Origin: Streptosporangiaceae bacterium
GTDB taxonomy: Bacteria > Actinomycetota > Actinomycetes > Streptosporangiales > Streptosporangiaceae
Direction: 5' to 3'
NCBI GenBank assembly: GCA_025934375.1
Contig: JAICYD010000010.1
Coordinates: 32,574-96,573, forward strand
DNA: 64,000 bases
The translations under genes and the position numbers were made by a program. Below the pieces are notes generated by a model. It saw only the letters and a list, made by a program, of their open reading frames with translations, ran no database searches and was not told the origin of the DNA. Position 1 is the stretch's first letter. Each line of letters opens with the position of its first letter. This document shows positions 52,492-61,815 of the stretch, one piece after another.

Positions 52492-53169
52492 GTGTTCCGA
52501 CGCAGCAGCGCCGGGGCGACCGACGGCACGGCCCAGGACTCCCGGGACGCGCAAGGCCCGGGCGCCTCGGCCGACGAGACAGCCAACGAGCGCTCTGCCC
52601 CTAGGGAGCCCAGTGCCCCGAAGGAACGCGGTGCCGCCGAGGCGAAGAAGGGCCGGCCGACGCCCAAGCGCAGCGAGGCCGAGCGCAACCGCTACCGGCC
52701 CATCACCGGCGCCAAGTCCGGCGCCAGCCGGTCAGCCGGCCCGCGCACCGCTCAGGACAAGGCCCAGGATCGCGGCGACCGGGCGAAGCGGATGGACGCG
52801 ATGAAGCGCGGCGAGGAATGGGCGCTCGGGCCTCGCGACCGGGGGCCAGTTCGCAAGCTGGCGCGTGACTACGTCGACGCGCACCGGCGGCCGAGCGAGT
52901 TCTACATGTACCTGCTGGTCGTGCTGCTGGTCGCGCTGCTGTCTCGCAACAAGGCGCTTAACTCCGCGGTGTCCTACCTTGTCATGGCGATGATCGCGGT
53001 CATCCTCGTGGATGGGTTCCTCATCCGCCGGGCGCTGCGCAAGCTGGCCGCCGAGCGCCTGCCCGGCGTGTCCACGAACGGCATGACCATGTACGCGGTC
53101 ATGCGCGCCCTGCAGATCCGCCGCTGGCGGATGCCCTCCCCCCGCCTCAAGCCCGGCGACAAGGTTTGA
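52492..53169 (+). CDS. DUF3043 membrane protein
   Basis: The 225-residue protein has a charged, Ala/Glu/Lys-rich N-terminus, the DUF3043 signature RNRYRPITGAKSG...RMDAMKRGEEWALGPRDRGPVRKLARDYVDAHRRPSEFYMYLLVVLL, and two membrane helices (about 142-185). It is conserved across actinobacteria with unknown function. GTG 52492 follows TAAGCT by six bases, so a leaderless message is possible. It is divergent from pspA. Confidence 0.9.
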   Translation: MFRRSSAGATDGTAQDSRDAQGPGASADETANERSAPREPSAPKERGAAEAKKGRPTPKRSEAERNRYRPITGAKSGASRSAGPRTAQDKAQDRGDRAKRMDAMKRGEEWALGPRDRGPVRKLARDYVDAHRRPSEFYMYLLVVLLVALLSRNKALNSAVSYLVMAMIAVILVDGFLIRRALRKLAAERLPGVSTNGMTMYAVMRALQIRRWRMPSPRLKPGDKV

Positions 53170-53277
53170 GAGCTCAGCTGCCAGCGGCCATGAGATCACT
53201 CCGGCGGGGTGGTGGCGGCGGCGCGGCTGGTTCGTTAGGGTTCCTAGACGCGCAATGCTGATGGAGGACGCTGGACT

Positions 53278-53487
53278 ATGCCGTGGACGTGGCGGTACGA
53301 GAAGACCGATGGCGCCGTGGTTGGCGCCGGGGGCCTGCAGGAGGCGATCTTCGCCAACCAGGGGGACGCGGAGAGCTGGCTCGGGGAGAATTGGCGAGCC
53401 CTGCTCGACGCCGGCGTGGACCAGGTCACGCTGCTGGACGACGAGCGGGCCGAGTACGGCCCGATGAGCCTGCACCCGGAATCGTGA
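53278..53487 (+). CDS. Small conserved actinobacterial protein
   Basis: The 69-residue protein MPWTWRYEKTDGAVV...QGDAESWLGENWRALLDAGVDQVTLLDDERAEYGPMSLHP matches a small soluble protein widely conserved in actinobacteria without known function. It is acidic and Trp-rich. GGAGGACG lies before ATG 53278. Confidence 0.85.
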   Translation: MPWTWRYEKTDGAVVGAGGLQEAIFANQGDAESWLGENWRALLDAGVDQVTLLDDERAEYGPMSLHPES

Positions 53488-53513
53488 CGACGCCGGGCGC
53501 AGGCTCGGCCTTG

Positions 53514-53837
53514 TTAGCTGGGGCGCTTGGCGGGGCTGACGGTCTCCGCCGGGTCACGGTTGACCACGCCAGCGAGGACATCGTCGATCTGGCGCATGAG
53601 GTCGGCTTCGAGCCGGACCCCGGCCGCTTCGGCGTTGTCTCGCACCTGCTCGGGGCGGCTGCCGCCGGCGAGCGCGGTCGAGACGTTCGGGTTTTGCAGC
53701 ACCCAGGCGAGCGCCAGCTGGGACGGGGACAGGCCCGCCTGCTCGGCGAGCGGGAGCAGGCCCTGCACCGCGGTCAGCACGTCATCGCGCATCCAGCGGC
53801 TGATGAACCGCGCGCCGCTGGCCTCGTCGGTCGCCCG
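53514..53837 (-). pseudogene. C-terminal fragment of an aldo/keto reductase
   Basis: About 108 codons match the end of an AKR-fold oxidoreductase: RATDEASGARFISRWMRDDVLTAV, LPLAEQAGLSPSQLALAWVLQNPNVSTALAGGSRPEQVRDNAEAAGV and PAETVSPAKRPS. The catalytic Tyr/Lys/Asp/His part is missing. Upstream, between 53838 and 54050, the frame is open but unrelated. A truncation, perhaps with the adjacent gene moving in, explains this. Confidence 0.85.
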
Positions 53838-53986
53838 CCAGCAAGACGCGGGAGTGCGACGGGCAAAAATAGAGCCGCCCCGCCTGACCCGCCACGCCCC
53901 TCCCCATGGCGGCTCAAGCGGAGCGACGCTCGCTCCCCCGGCCATGTCTGTCGCGCGGCGGCGGTGGGCCATCGCGCCGGCCCGAC

Positions 53987-54538
53987 TCAGGCGCAGAACA
54001 AGATCGCCCAGACGGCTTTCCCGCGTCCGGCGACTGGACTCCATCCCCACACGTCGCTGAGGGCGTCGACCATTTGCAGTCCGCGCCCGGATTCCTCGAT
54101 GCTGCCGGTCGTCTTGAGCACCGGGGCCACGTCGCTGGGGTCGAGAACGGCGCAGATGACTTCCCCGGTGCGGCGCAGCAGGCGCAGCCCTAGGTTGTCG
54201 GGGCCGACCCGGCGGCCCTCAGCGGCGACGTCCGCGGCGTGCGTGACGGCGTTGGCGACGAACTCACCCACGATCGTCTCCGCGTCCTCGGCGAGCGAGC
54301 CCAGGCCCCAGTCACGCAAAGTGTTGCGGGTCAGGCGGCGGGCGACTCGGGCCGACTGCGGACCGCGGGTGAGGGGACACCCGATCGCCGCCGGGGAGTC
54401 CCACCAGTCGGCAGGCATCCGCACGACCCGCGGCCTGCGCCTCACGGGGGTAAGGCGCGCCGTTATGTCTAGCGGCTCGTGCATGGCCAGCGCCACCCGT
54501 TTCCGGGTGGGCAGGTCCACTGCCTGGTTCAGGCTCAT
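53987..54538 (-). CDS. RsbW-like ATP-binding protein (anti-sigma kinase type)
   Basis: The 183-residue protein has a HATPase fold: ARRLTRNTLRDWGLGSLAEDAETIVGEFVANAVTHA with the N-box, VICAVLDPSDVAPVL (G1-like) and EESGRGLQMVDALSDVWGW (G2). This is the abundant Streptomyces-type family related to anti-sigma serine kinases. The partner sigma factor or STAS protein is not nearby. A SpoIIE phosphatase is encoded 40 kb away, but no link is shown. Confidence 0.88.
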   Translation of the reverse strand: MSLNQAVDLPTRKRVALAMHEPLDITARLTPVRRRPRVVRMPADWWDSPAAIGCPLTRGPQSARVARRLTRNTLRDWGLGSLAEDAETIVGEFVANAVTHAADVAAEGRRVGPDNLGLRLLRRTGEVICAVLDPSDVAPVLKTTGSIEESGRGLQMVDALSDVWGWSPVAGRGKAVWAILFCA

Positions 54539-54648
54539 CGCGACCCCGAGGAGCTCTTAGCGTGATCCGGGTGATTCACGCATGACTCATCCTGCCGGAT
54601 CGCGCATGCACCTGCAAGGCCAAATGCACGTTCATTCGTAACGTGCAG

Positions 54649-55470
54649 CTAACGCTTGCGCTGGGACGTCCAAACTTGTCGTCCCACCACCAAAACTACG
54701 AGGGCAATTGTGAACCAGAGTCCATATTTGGAGATTGCCTGCGCGACGGCCACCGCGCGGTGACCGAGCGCGTACCCAAGGCCGGCCAGCAGCCCCACCC
54801 ACAGTGCCGTGCCGATCACGTCAAGGATCAGGAAGGTGATCAGGCTCATCCCGGCCCAGCCGGCGACGAGGTAGATGATCGCGTTGGGGATGGGCACGAA
54901 GGGGCTGACGATCACGGCCGGCCAGGTGAAGCGACGGCCCCACTTGTGCACCCGCTGCATGTACCTCGGCCCGTGCTTGCTGCGCGGGAACATCAGCAAG
55001 ATGATCTTCTCGCCCCACAGGCGCCCGGCCCACCAGTAGATGAGGTCGAACTTCATCAGCCCCGGGATGGCGGCGAGCACCGCGATCGCCAGCGAACCGT
55101 GGCCCACCCGCGCGAACGCCGCCGCCGCCACGATCGCCTCGGTGGACCCGTTCAGCAGTTCCGAGATGACGGGGTGGGTTCCGATCAGGCTCGCCCGGAA
55201 CGGCAGGATCGCCAGGTAGTACAGCCCTGACAGCACGATGGCGGCCCAGCAGGCGATGTCCGCCTTCCCGGGCTTGCCGTTCCATGGGAGCCGCGGATCG
55301 TCCCAGGGGGATTTCTCGGGCTCGCTGGCCGGCTCGTCCGCGGGCTCGCTGGCCGGCTCGTCCGCCGGCTCGTCCGCCTCGCCATCGGCCCGCGCGGCCA
55401 GCGCCGCCTGGTCCGCCTCAGCGGCCTCCTCGGCGGCTGGGGCCGTCCCCGCCATCGGCTCCTCAATCAC
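54649..55470 (-). CDS. DedA/VTT-family membrane protein
   Basis: The 273-residue protein has an acidic N-terminus with four DEPA/SEP repeats (about 32-53) and a DedA domain: FRASLIGTHPVISELLNGSTEAIVAAAAFARVGHG, FDLIYWWAGRLWGEKII, and the reentrant-loop motif FVPIPNAIIYLVAGWAGM. DedA proteins transport undecaprenyl phosphate or phospholipids across the membrane. It ends in a basic C-terminus. ATG 55470 or 55455 may start it. Confidence 0.88.
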   Translation of the reverse strand: MIEEPMAGTAPAAEEAAEADQAALAARADGEADEPADEPASEPADEPASEPEKSPWDDPRLPWNGKPGKADIACWAAIVLSGLYYLAILPFRASLIGTHPVISELLNGSTEAIVAAAAFARVGHGSLAIAVLAAIPGLMKFDLIYWWAGRLWGEKIILLMFPRSKHGPRYMQRVHKWGRRFTWPAVIVSPFVPIPNAIIYLVAGWAGMSLITFLILDVIGTALWVGLLAGLGYALGHRAVAVAQAISKYGLWFTIALVVLVVGRQVWTSQRKR

Positions 55471-55527
55471 GCAGTCACGCTATCCGGGCTAGCGGAGTGC
55501 CGACAACACGGCGTACAAAGGCCAGTT

Positions 55528-56598
55528 GTGAACTCGATGTATGACGCCCCGCGCACCGCCGCCCGCATGGCCAGCGCCGCCGCCGCGTTCGTGGGGGCCA
55601 TGGACGCGAAGCAACTGGCCGTTGGGCAGGGTGATTTCGATCTTGACGGGACCCGGCGGGAGTGGACGTACCTGCCGGTGGCCGCCCGGCCCGGGCTGCC
55701 GCTGAGCTCCCTGGACGACGCGCAGCGAAAGCTCGCCCACGAGCTGATCGTGGCGTCGACGTCGATGCCGGGGTACGCGAAGGTCGTCTCGATCATGGCG
55801 ATGGAGCACGTGCGCCGGGCCTTGATGCAGGTCTCCGCGCCGGCGATCGCGCACGTGTTTGACCCGGAGCGCTACTGCTTCCGCGTCTTCGGCGAGCCGG
55901 GCAGGTGGGCGCCGGACAGCGCCCGGCCCTGGGGCTGGCAGCTGGCCGGGCATCACGTGTCGCTCAACTTCACCGTCGCGGGCACTCGCGTGTCGGGAAC
56001 GCCGTGCATGCTGGGCAGTGTCCCGGCGTCCTACGGGACGCTCAGCCCGCTCGCTGACGACGAGGAGGCCGGGTACCGGTTCCTCGGGCTGCTGACGCCC
56101 GCGCAGCGGGCGGACGCGATCATCTACCACCGGCCGCCGCCGGACTTCGCGACCCGGCTGGTGCCCCGCATTGGCGCGCGGGAGCTGCCGGACCACGTCT
56201 TCGAGCCCGAGCCGGACTACCGGATCGACGACCGGGAGCGCGAGATCCTCAGCTACATCCGGTCCGGGCCCAAGGGCATCGTCGGGTCGGTGCTGTCGCG
56301 CGGCCAGATGGACTACCTGATGGCGGTGATCGCCGGCTTCGCCGGGCGGCTGCCCGACGACGTCGGTGCCTCGGCGCTGCGCAAGGCCAAGGCGGCCGCG
56401 GACGCGAGCATCTCATTCGCGTGGGCGGGCGGGGCTGGCGCCGGGGAGCGGCACTACTACCGGATCCAGGCACCCGGCCTGCTCATCGAGCATGACAACA
56501 CCCAATCCGGCGGCAAGCACGTCCACTCGGTCTGGCGCGACCCGGACAACGACTGGGGCGACGACATCCTGGCCGCCCACTACCACGCGGAGCACTGA
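55528..56598 (+). CDS. DUF3500 domain-containing protein
   Basis: The 356-residue protein fits the DUF3500 family along its length, with GTRREWTYLPV near 40, a Trp-rich WGWQLAGHHVSLNFTVAG core near 145 and the C-terminal GERHYYRIQAPGLLIEHDNTQSGGKHVHSVWRDPDNDWGDDILAAHY, rich in His/Asp/Asn that could form a metal site. It has no signal peptide. The function is unknown; a ligase or oxidoreductase role has not been shown. Confidence 0.9.
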   Translation: MNSMYDAPRTAARMASAAAAFVGAMDAKQLAVGQGDFDLDGTRREWTYLPVAARPGLPLSSLDDAQRKLAHELIVASTSMPGYAKVVSIMAMEHVRRALMQVSAPAIAHVFDPERYCFRVFGEPGRWAPDSARPWGWQLAGHHVSLNFTVAGTRVSGTPCMLGSVPASYGTLSPLADDEEAGYRFLGLLTPAQRADAIIYHRPPPDFATRLVPRIGARELPDHVFEPEPDYRIDDREREILSYIRSGPKGIVGSVLSRGQMDYLMAVIAGFAGRLPDDVGASALRKAKAAADASISFAWAGGAGAGERHYYRIQAPGLLIEHDNTQSGGKHVHSVWRDPDNDWGDDILAAHYHAEH

Positions 56599-56604
56599 GC
56601 TCTC

Positions 56605-56629
56605 CTGGGGGCACAAACCAGCCCCCCAG
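56605..56629. repeat. Dispersed hairpin element, copy C
   Basis: CTGGGGG and CCCCCCAG flank a short centre immediately after the DUF3500 stop codon, as do copies at 15735 and 47733. The sequence from 56630 to 56793 holds no gene. Confidence 0.55.
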
Positions 56630-56793
56630 ACCCCCCACCTCCACGGGATCCTGTCCGCGCATCCGGCTGCCCGGCCGGACCCCGCGGAAGCGCCGGGATC
56701 CTGCGCGGCTCGCCGGATCGCTCAAAGCTACGCTCGCAGGCTCGCTCTGCCTCGCGAAGACCGAGGCCCGAAAGGGGTCACGCCGCCTAGCTC

Positions 56794-58086
56794 CTACCGA
56801 GCCTCGATGGGGACGTAGGCGCGCTCAGTGGGGCCGGTGTAGACCTGGCGCGGGCGGCCGATCTTGGTGGCCGGGTCGTGCAGCATCTCCTTGTAGTGCG
56901 CCAGCCAGCCGGGCAGCCGGCCGATGGCGAACAAGACGGTGAACATCTCAGTCGGGAAGCCCATCGCGCGGTAGATCAGCCCGGTGTAGAAGTCGACGTT
57001 CGGGTAGAGCTTGCGGGAGATGAAGTAGTCGTCCGACAGCGCGTGCGCCTCTAGCTCGGTCGCGAGGTGCAGCAGCTCGTCGTCGCCGCCGATCTTGTCC
57101 AGGATCTCATCGCAGGTGGCCTTGACGATCTTGGCGCGCGGGTCGTAGTTCTTGTAGACCCGGTGGCCGAAGCCCATCAGCTTCACGCCGGCCTGCTTGT
57201 TCTTCACCTTGGAGACGAAGTCATCGACGTTGCCGCCGGCGTCGCGGATCTGCTCCAGCATCTCCAGCACGGCCGCGTTGGCGCCGCCGTGCAGGGGGCC
57301 AGACAGCGCGTGCACGCCAGCCGAGATGCTGGCGAACACGTTGGCCTCCGAGGACCCGACCAGCCGGACGGTGGAGGTGGAGCAGTTCTGCTCGTGGTCG
57401 GCGTGCAAGATGAACAGAGTGTCCAGCGCCTTGGCGATCGTCGGGTCGACGTTGTAGGGCTCGGCCGGCAGGCCGAAGGTCAGCCGCAGGAAGTTCTCGA
57501 CCAGGTTCAGGGAATTGTCGGGGTAAAGGTACGGCTGGCCGACCGACCTCTTATAGAAGTACGCGCCCAGCGTGGGCAGCTTCGCCAGCAGCCGAATGAC
57601 GGAAATGTCCACTTCGTCATCGTCGTGCGGGTCGAGGTCATGCGGGTAGAAGCTGGACAGGGCCGACACGGCCGAAGACAGCACCGCCATGGGGTGAGCG
57701 GTGCGCGGGAACGCGGTGAAAAAGGTCTTGAAGTCCTCATCCAGCAGCGTGTGATGGGTGACCCTCTCGGTGAACGCGGTCAGCTCGTCGCTCGACGGCA
57801 AGGTGCCGTAAAGCAGCAGGTAGCTCACCTCAAGGAAGGTCGACTTCTCAGCGAGCTCCTCGATCGGGTAGCCGCGGTAGCGCAAGATGCCCGCGTCCCC
57901 GTCGATGTAGGTGATGTCCGACGAGCACGCGGCCGTGTTGACGAAGCCTGGGTCAAGCGTCACCAGCCCAGTAGTCGCCAAGAGCTTGGAGACGTCGAAG
58001 CCAGCCGAGCCCTCTGTAGCGGGCTTGACCGGCAGCTTAAGCTCGCCGTCGTCGGAGTAGCGAAGCACGGCGGTAGAGTCAGGCAC
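56794..58086 (-). CDS. gltA: Citrate synthase
   Basis: GltA condenses acetyl-CoA and oxaloacetate. The 430-residue protein is the hexameric type II form, with the N-terminal beta domain, the CS signature [16 protein letters not shown] and catalytic residues in [27 protein letters not shown] (His) and [17 protein letters not shown]. The catalytic Asp lies in [43 protein letters not shown] precedes the start. Confidence 0.97.
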   Translation of the reverse strand: MPDSTAVLRYSDDGELKLPVKPATEGSAGFDVSKLLATTGLVTLDPGFVNTAACSSDITYIDGDAGILRYRGYPIEELAEKSTFLEVSYLLLYGTLPSSDELTAFTERVTHHTLLDEDFKTFFTAFPRTAHPMAVLSSAVSALSSFYPHDLDPHDDDEVDISVIRLLAKLPTLGAYFYKRSVGQPYLYPDNSLNLVENFLRLTFGLPAEPYNVDPTIAKALDTLFILHADHEQNCSTSTVRLVGSSEANVFASISAGVHALSGPLHGGANAAVLEMLEQIRDAGGNVDDFVSKVKNKQAGVKLMGFGHRVYKNYDPRAKIVKATCDEILDKIGGDDELLHLATELEAHALSDDYFISRKLYPNVDFYTGLIYRAMGFPTEMFTVLFAIGRLPGWLAHYKEMLHDPATKIGRPRQVYTGPTERAYVPIEAR

Positions 58087-58481
58087 GTCTGCGTCCCTCT
58101 CTCATTGTGGTTCGGGACGCGGATTGCGCAGCGACCGGGCGTCGACGCACCCGCCCCGATGAGGTCCCTCTGGTCTTACTAGGTACGTTATGCCGTTTCC
58201 ACGCGGTCAAACACCAGATGGGAGCAGCGTCACAGTGGGCCGCTCCGTGGCGTTCGGACCGCCGTCCCGCTTGCCTGGGGACAGGCTGGGATATACCCCG
58301 TTTCGGGGGTCAGCTTTCTGTCCCCAGCGGACGTACCGTGCGGGATTGGCTCTACCGTACTTCCCGGACACGGGTATTGCCCCGGAGTAACCGCGTGAAA
58401 ATCTGCGATTCTTGACGGTGCGGGTTGCCGCTGCCGTTTATCACGCGCCGCCTGCCAACGCTTCGGCGCCTCGCGGGCGGC
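58087..58481. other. 395-bp gap between gltA and the aldehyde dehydrogenase operon
   Basis: No gene is apparent. The sequence must carry the gltA promoter (minus strand) and the 3' end of the upstream operon. A relatively AT-rich stretch near 58177-58194 (GGTACGTTATGCC region) may be the gltA promoter. No clear hairpin stands out. Confidence 0.4.
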
Positions 58482-59366
58482 TCAGTTGCCGAGCGGGTGC
58501 CAGACGGTCTTGGTCTCCAGGTAGCTGGTCATCCGCTCGATCCCGGGCTCGGCCTCCCAGTCGCCGGCCGGGAGGCGGACCACGCGCTTGAGGTTGCCGG
58601 CGGCGGCCACCGCCATGTCGTCGGCGAGCGCGCCGGGGGCGCCGGTGACATCGATGGCGTTGACGTCCATGTGCGAGGCGAGCCAGGGCGAGATCTCCGC
58701 CACCGCGCCGGTGAGGACATTGACCACTCCCCCGGGCACGTCGGAGGTGGCCAGGACCTCGGCGAGGGTCACCGCGGGCAGGGGCCGGCGCTCGCTGGCC
58801 ACCACCACGCACGTGTTGCCGCTGACGACGGCGGGCGCGATCACCGACACCAGGCCGAGCAGCGCGCTGTCCTGGGGGGCCAGCACCGCGACCACCCCGC
58901 AGGGCTCGGGGACCGAGAAGTTGAAGTACGGCCCGGCGACTGGGTTCGCGCTCCCGCGTACCTGGGCGATCTTGTCGGCCCAGCCGGCGTACCACACCCA
59001 GCGGTCGATGGCCGCGTCCACCTCGGTCGCCGCGCGAGCCGGGGATGCGCCGGTCGCCATCCGCACCTCAGTGGCGAACTGGGCCCGCCGGCCCTCGAGG
59101 AGCTCGGCGACCCGGTACAGCACCTGGCCCCGGTTGTAGGCCGTCGCCCCCGACCATCCCGGGAACGCCTTGCGGGCCGCCACCACGGCGTCCCTGGCGT
59201 CCTTGCGGGAGGCGAGCGCGGCGTTGGCGAGGAAGCCGCCGCTGTAGTCCGACACCATGTACGACCGGCCGCTCTCCGAGCGCGGGAACGCGCCGCCGAT
59301 GTAGAGCTTGTATGTCTTGCGCACGGCGATCCTGCCCGCTTCGGAGGCGACGGTCAGCTCAGACAT
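58482..59366 (-). CDS. Aldehyde-dehydrogenase-like protein without catalytic domain
   Basis: The 294-residue protein aligns with the NAD-binding half of aldehyde dehydrogenases (YKLYIGGAFPRSESGRSY, ASRKDARDAVVAARKAFPGWS, PCGVVAVLAPQDSALLGLVSVIAPAVVSGN, PGGVVNVLTG) but ends before the part that carries the catalytic cysteine; the ELGGK glutamate motif is also not present. It overlaps the full enzyme by 8 bases, so the two are probably made together and may form a complex. Pairs like this follow deoC in other actinobacteria. Confidence 0.88.
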   Translation of the reverse strand: MSELTVASEAGRIAVRKTYKLYIGGAFPRSESGRSYMVSDYSGGFLANAALASRKDARDAVVAARKAFPGWSGATAYNRGQVLYRVAELLEGRRAQFATEVRMATGASPARAATEVDAAIDRWVWYAGWADKIAQVRGSANPVAGPYFNFSVPEPCGVVAVLAPQDSALLGLVSVIAPAVVSGNTCVVVASERRPLPAVTLAEVLATSDVPGGVVNVLTGAVAEISPWLASHMDVNAIDVTGAPGALADDMAVAAAGNLKRVVRLPAGDWEAEPGIERMTSYLETKTVWHPLGN

Positions 59367-60825
59367 CGCTTCCCCCCAGGACGCTGGTGCCATGGATGTC
59401 AAGGTAGGCCTCCAGGCCGTGGCGGCCACCCTCGCGGCCGAAGCCGGATTCCTTGTAGCCGCCAAAGGGCGAGGCGGGGTCGAACCGGTTGAACGTGTTC
59501 GCCCACACCACCCCGGCGCGAAGCCGCGACGCCATCGACAAGATCAGCGACCCCTTCTCGCTCCACACTCCAGCCGATAGCCCGTACGGCGTGTTGTTGG
59601 CCTTGACGATGGCCTCATCGGGGGTGCGGAAGGTCAGCACCGACAAGACCGGGCCGAATATCTCCTCCTGGGCGATCCGGTGGGCCTGCGACACGCCGGT
59701 GAAGACGGTCGGCGGGAACCAGAAGCCGCGATCGGGCAGCGGGCACCGCGCCGACCAGCGCTCGGCGCCCTCCTCGGCGCCGGTGGCGGCGAACGCCTCA
59801 ATGCGCTCCAGCTGCGCCTGGGAGTTGACCGCGCCCACGTCGGTGTTCTTGTCCAGCGGGTCGCCCAGGCGCAGCCGCTCCATCCGGCGCTTCAGCGCGG
59901 TGAGCAGCTCATCGGCGACCGACTCCTGGACCAGCAGCCGGGACCCGGCGCAGCACACGTGCCCCTGGTTGAAGAAGATCCCGTTGATAATCCCCTCGAC
60001 CGCCTGGTCGAGGGGGGCGTCGTCGAACACTATGTTGGCGGCCTTGCCGCCCAGCTCCAGCGTCACCCGCTGCCCGGAGACCGCGCAGATCCGGGCGATC
60101 TCCTTGCCCACCTCGGTGGACCCGGTGAACGCCACCTTGTCGATCCCGGGGTGGGCGACAAGCGCGTGCCCGGTGGCCCCGTCCCCGGTGACGATGTTGA
60201 CAACGCCCGGCGGCAGCTCCGCCTGCTGGCATATCTCGGCGAACAGCAGCGCGGTCAGCGGCGTCGTCTCGGCCGGCTTCAGCACCACGGTGTTGCCGCA
60301 GGCCAGCGCCGGGGCGATCTTCCACGCGAGCATGAGCAGCGGGAAGTTCCACGGGATGACCTGCCCCGCGACGCCCAGCGGACGCGGCGACGGGCCGAAG
60401 CCCGCGTACGACAGCTTGTCCGCCCAGCCGGCGTGGTAGAAGAAGTGCGCCGCCGCCAGCGGGATGTCCACGTCCCGCGACTCGCGGATCGGCTTGCCGT
60501 TGTCCAGCGTCTCCAGCACCGCCAGCTCGCGAGAGCGCTCCTGGATCAGCCGGGCGATGCGGAAAAGGTACTTGCCCCGCTCCCGGCCCCCCATCACCGA
60601 CCAGGTCCGCTCGTAGGCGTGCCGGGCGGCGGCGACCGCCCGGTCCACGTCCTCGGGCCCGGCCTGGGTGACCTCGGCGAGAACTTCCTCGGTCGCCGGC
60701 GAGATCGTCTTGAAGACCGAGCTGCCGGAGACGAACTGCCCCCCGATGAACAGTCCATAGGAGTCACGTAGCGTGACGACCGACCGCGACTCCGGTGCGG
60801 GCGCGTACTCAAAGCGCATAGCCAA
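59359..60825 (-). CDS. Aldehyde dehydrogenase
   Basis: The 488-residue NAD(P)-dependent enzyme has VIPWNFPLLMLAWKIAPALACGNTVVLKPAE, FTGSTEVGKEI, the general base in LELGGKAANIVFDDA and the catalytic Cys in FFNQGHVCCAGSRLLV (about 290). Its place directly after deoC suggests oxidation of acetaldehyde released from deoxyribose-5-phosphate. It is translationally coupled to the short partner. Confidence 0.95.
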   Translation of the reverse strand: MAMRFEYAPAPESRSVVTLRDSYGLFIGGQFVSGSSVFKTISPATEEVLAEVTQAGPEDVDRAVAAARHAYERTWSVMGGRERGKYLFRIARLIQERSRELAVLETLDNGKPIRESRDVDIPLAAAHFFYHAGWADKLSYAGFGPSPRPLGVAGQVIPWNFPLLMLAWKIAPALACGNTVVLKPAETTPLTALLFAEICQQAELPPGVVNIVTGDGATGHALVAHPGIDKVAFTGSTEVGKEIARICAVSGQRVTLELGGKAANIVFDDAPLDQAVEGIINGIFFNQGHVCCAGSRLLVQESVADELLTALKRRMERLRLGDPLDKNTDVGAVNSQAQLERIEAFAATGAEEGAERWSARCPLPDRGFWFPPTVFTGVSQAHRIAQEEIFGPVLSVLTFRTPDEAIVKANNTPYGLSAGVWSEKGSLILSMASRLRAGVVWANTFNRFDPASPFGGYKESGFGREGGRHGLEAYLDIHGTSVLGGSDV

Positions 60826-60828
60826 ACC

Positions 60829-61815
60829 TCAGTCCACCGTCACGTAGTCGGCACCGGAATACCGCCCGGTCGCCATTCGATCCCGCTGCATGAGCAGGTC
60901 GTTCAGCAAGCTGGAGGCCCCGATCCTGAAGTACCGGGCACTCAGCCAGTCATCCCCCGCGGTCTCGTGAACTGTCACGATAAACCGGATGGCGTCCTTC
61001 GTCGTCCGGATCCCCCCGGCGGGCTTGACGCCCACCATCTGTCCCCCGGCAGTGCCCTCGCCAGCGGTGCCCTCGCCAGCGGTGGCCTCGCCAGCGGTGC
61101 CGCCCGTGGCGACTCGCCAGTCGCGAACCGCCTCCAGCATGACCAGGGTGACCGGGAGCGTGGCGGCGGGGGCGACCTTGCCGGTCGAGGTCTTGATGAA
61201 GTCCGCGCCCGCCAGCATAGCCAGCCAGGAGGCCCGCCGGACGTTATCGAGCGTGCCGAGCTCGCCGGTCTCCAGGATCACCTTCAGGTGCGCCCCGGAG
61301 CAGGCGGCGCGCACCGCGACGATCTCGTCGTAGACGGCGCCGTAGCGGCCGGACAAGAAGGCGCCCCGGTCGATGACCATGTCCACCTCATCGGCCCCGG
61401 CCGCGACCGCCGACTTCACGTCGGCCAGCTTGACGTCCAGGGCCGCCCGGCCGGACGGGAACGCCGTCGCGACGCTGGCCACCTTGATGCCGGTGCCGGC
61501 CAGCAGCGGCGCGGCCACCTCGACCATGTCCGGGTAGACGCAGACCGCCGCCACCGGCGGGGCACCGTACCCGGGGTGGCGGGCCTTAGCGCACAGCCCC
61601 GCGACCTTGCCCGGGGTGTCCTGGCCTTCCAGCGTGGTCAGGTCGATCATCGATATCGCCAGGTCGATCAGCTGCCGCTTGGCGTCGGTCTTGACCGAGC
61701 GGCTGGCGAGCATGCCAGCTCGCGCCACCGCCCCGGCCTCGTCGACCCCCGGCAGTCCATGCAGGAACCTGCGCAGCGACGCCTGCGACGCCGCGACGCC
61801 ACCCAACGCGTCCAT
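60829..61815 (-). CDS. deoC: Deoxyribose-phosphate aldolase with repeat insertion
   Basis: DeoC splits deoxyribose-5-phosphate into glyceraldehyde-3-phosphate and acetaldehyde. The 328-residue TIM barrel shows VCVYPDMV, EVDMVIDRGAFLSG, the Schiff-base Lys in ADFIKTSTGK and the second Lys in VGVKPAGGIRT. Between these, an insert of about 20 residues made of AGEGT units (61052-61096 and flanks) precedes the VGVKPAGG strand. GGAGGG lies before ATG 61815. The upstream amidase frame overlaps its first 77 codons. Confidence 0.93.
   Translation of the reverse strand: MDALGGVAASQASLRRFLHGLPGVDEAGAVARAGMLASRSVKTDAKRQLIDLAISMIDLTTLEGQDTPGKVAGLCAKARHPGYGAPPVAAVCVYPDMVEVAAPLLAGTGIKVASVATAFPSGRAALDVKLADVKSAVAAGADEVDMVIDRGAFLSGRYGAVYDEIVAVRAACSGAHLKVILETGELGTLDNVRRASWLAMLAGADFIKTSTGKVAPAATLPVTLVMLEAVRDWRVATGGTAGEATAGEGTAGEGTAGGQMVGVKPAGGIRTTKDAIRFIVTVHETAGDDWLSARYFRIGASSLLNDLLMQRDRMATGRYSGADYVTVD
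61052..61096. repeat. 15-bp tandem repeat inside deoC
   Basis: Three copies of GTGSCCTCGCCAGCG (61052-61066, 61067-61081, 61082-61096) encode AGEGT-like pentapeptides next to an active-site strand. Confidence 0.9.
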
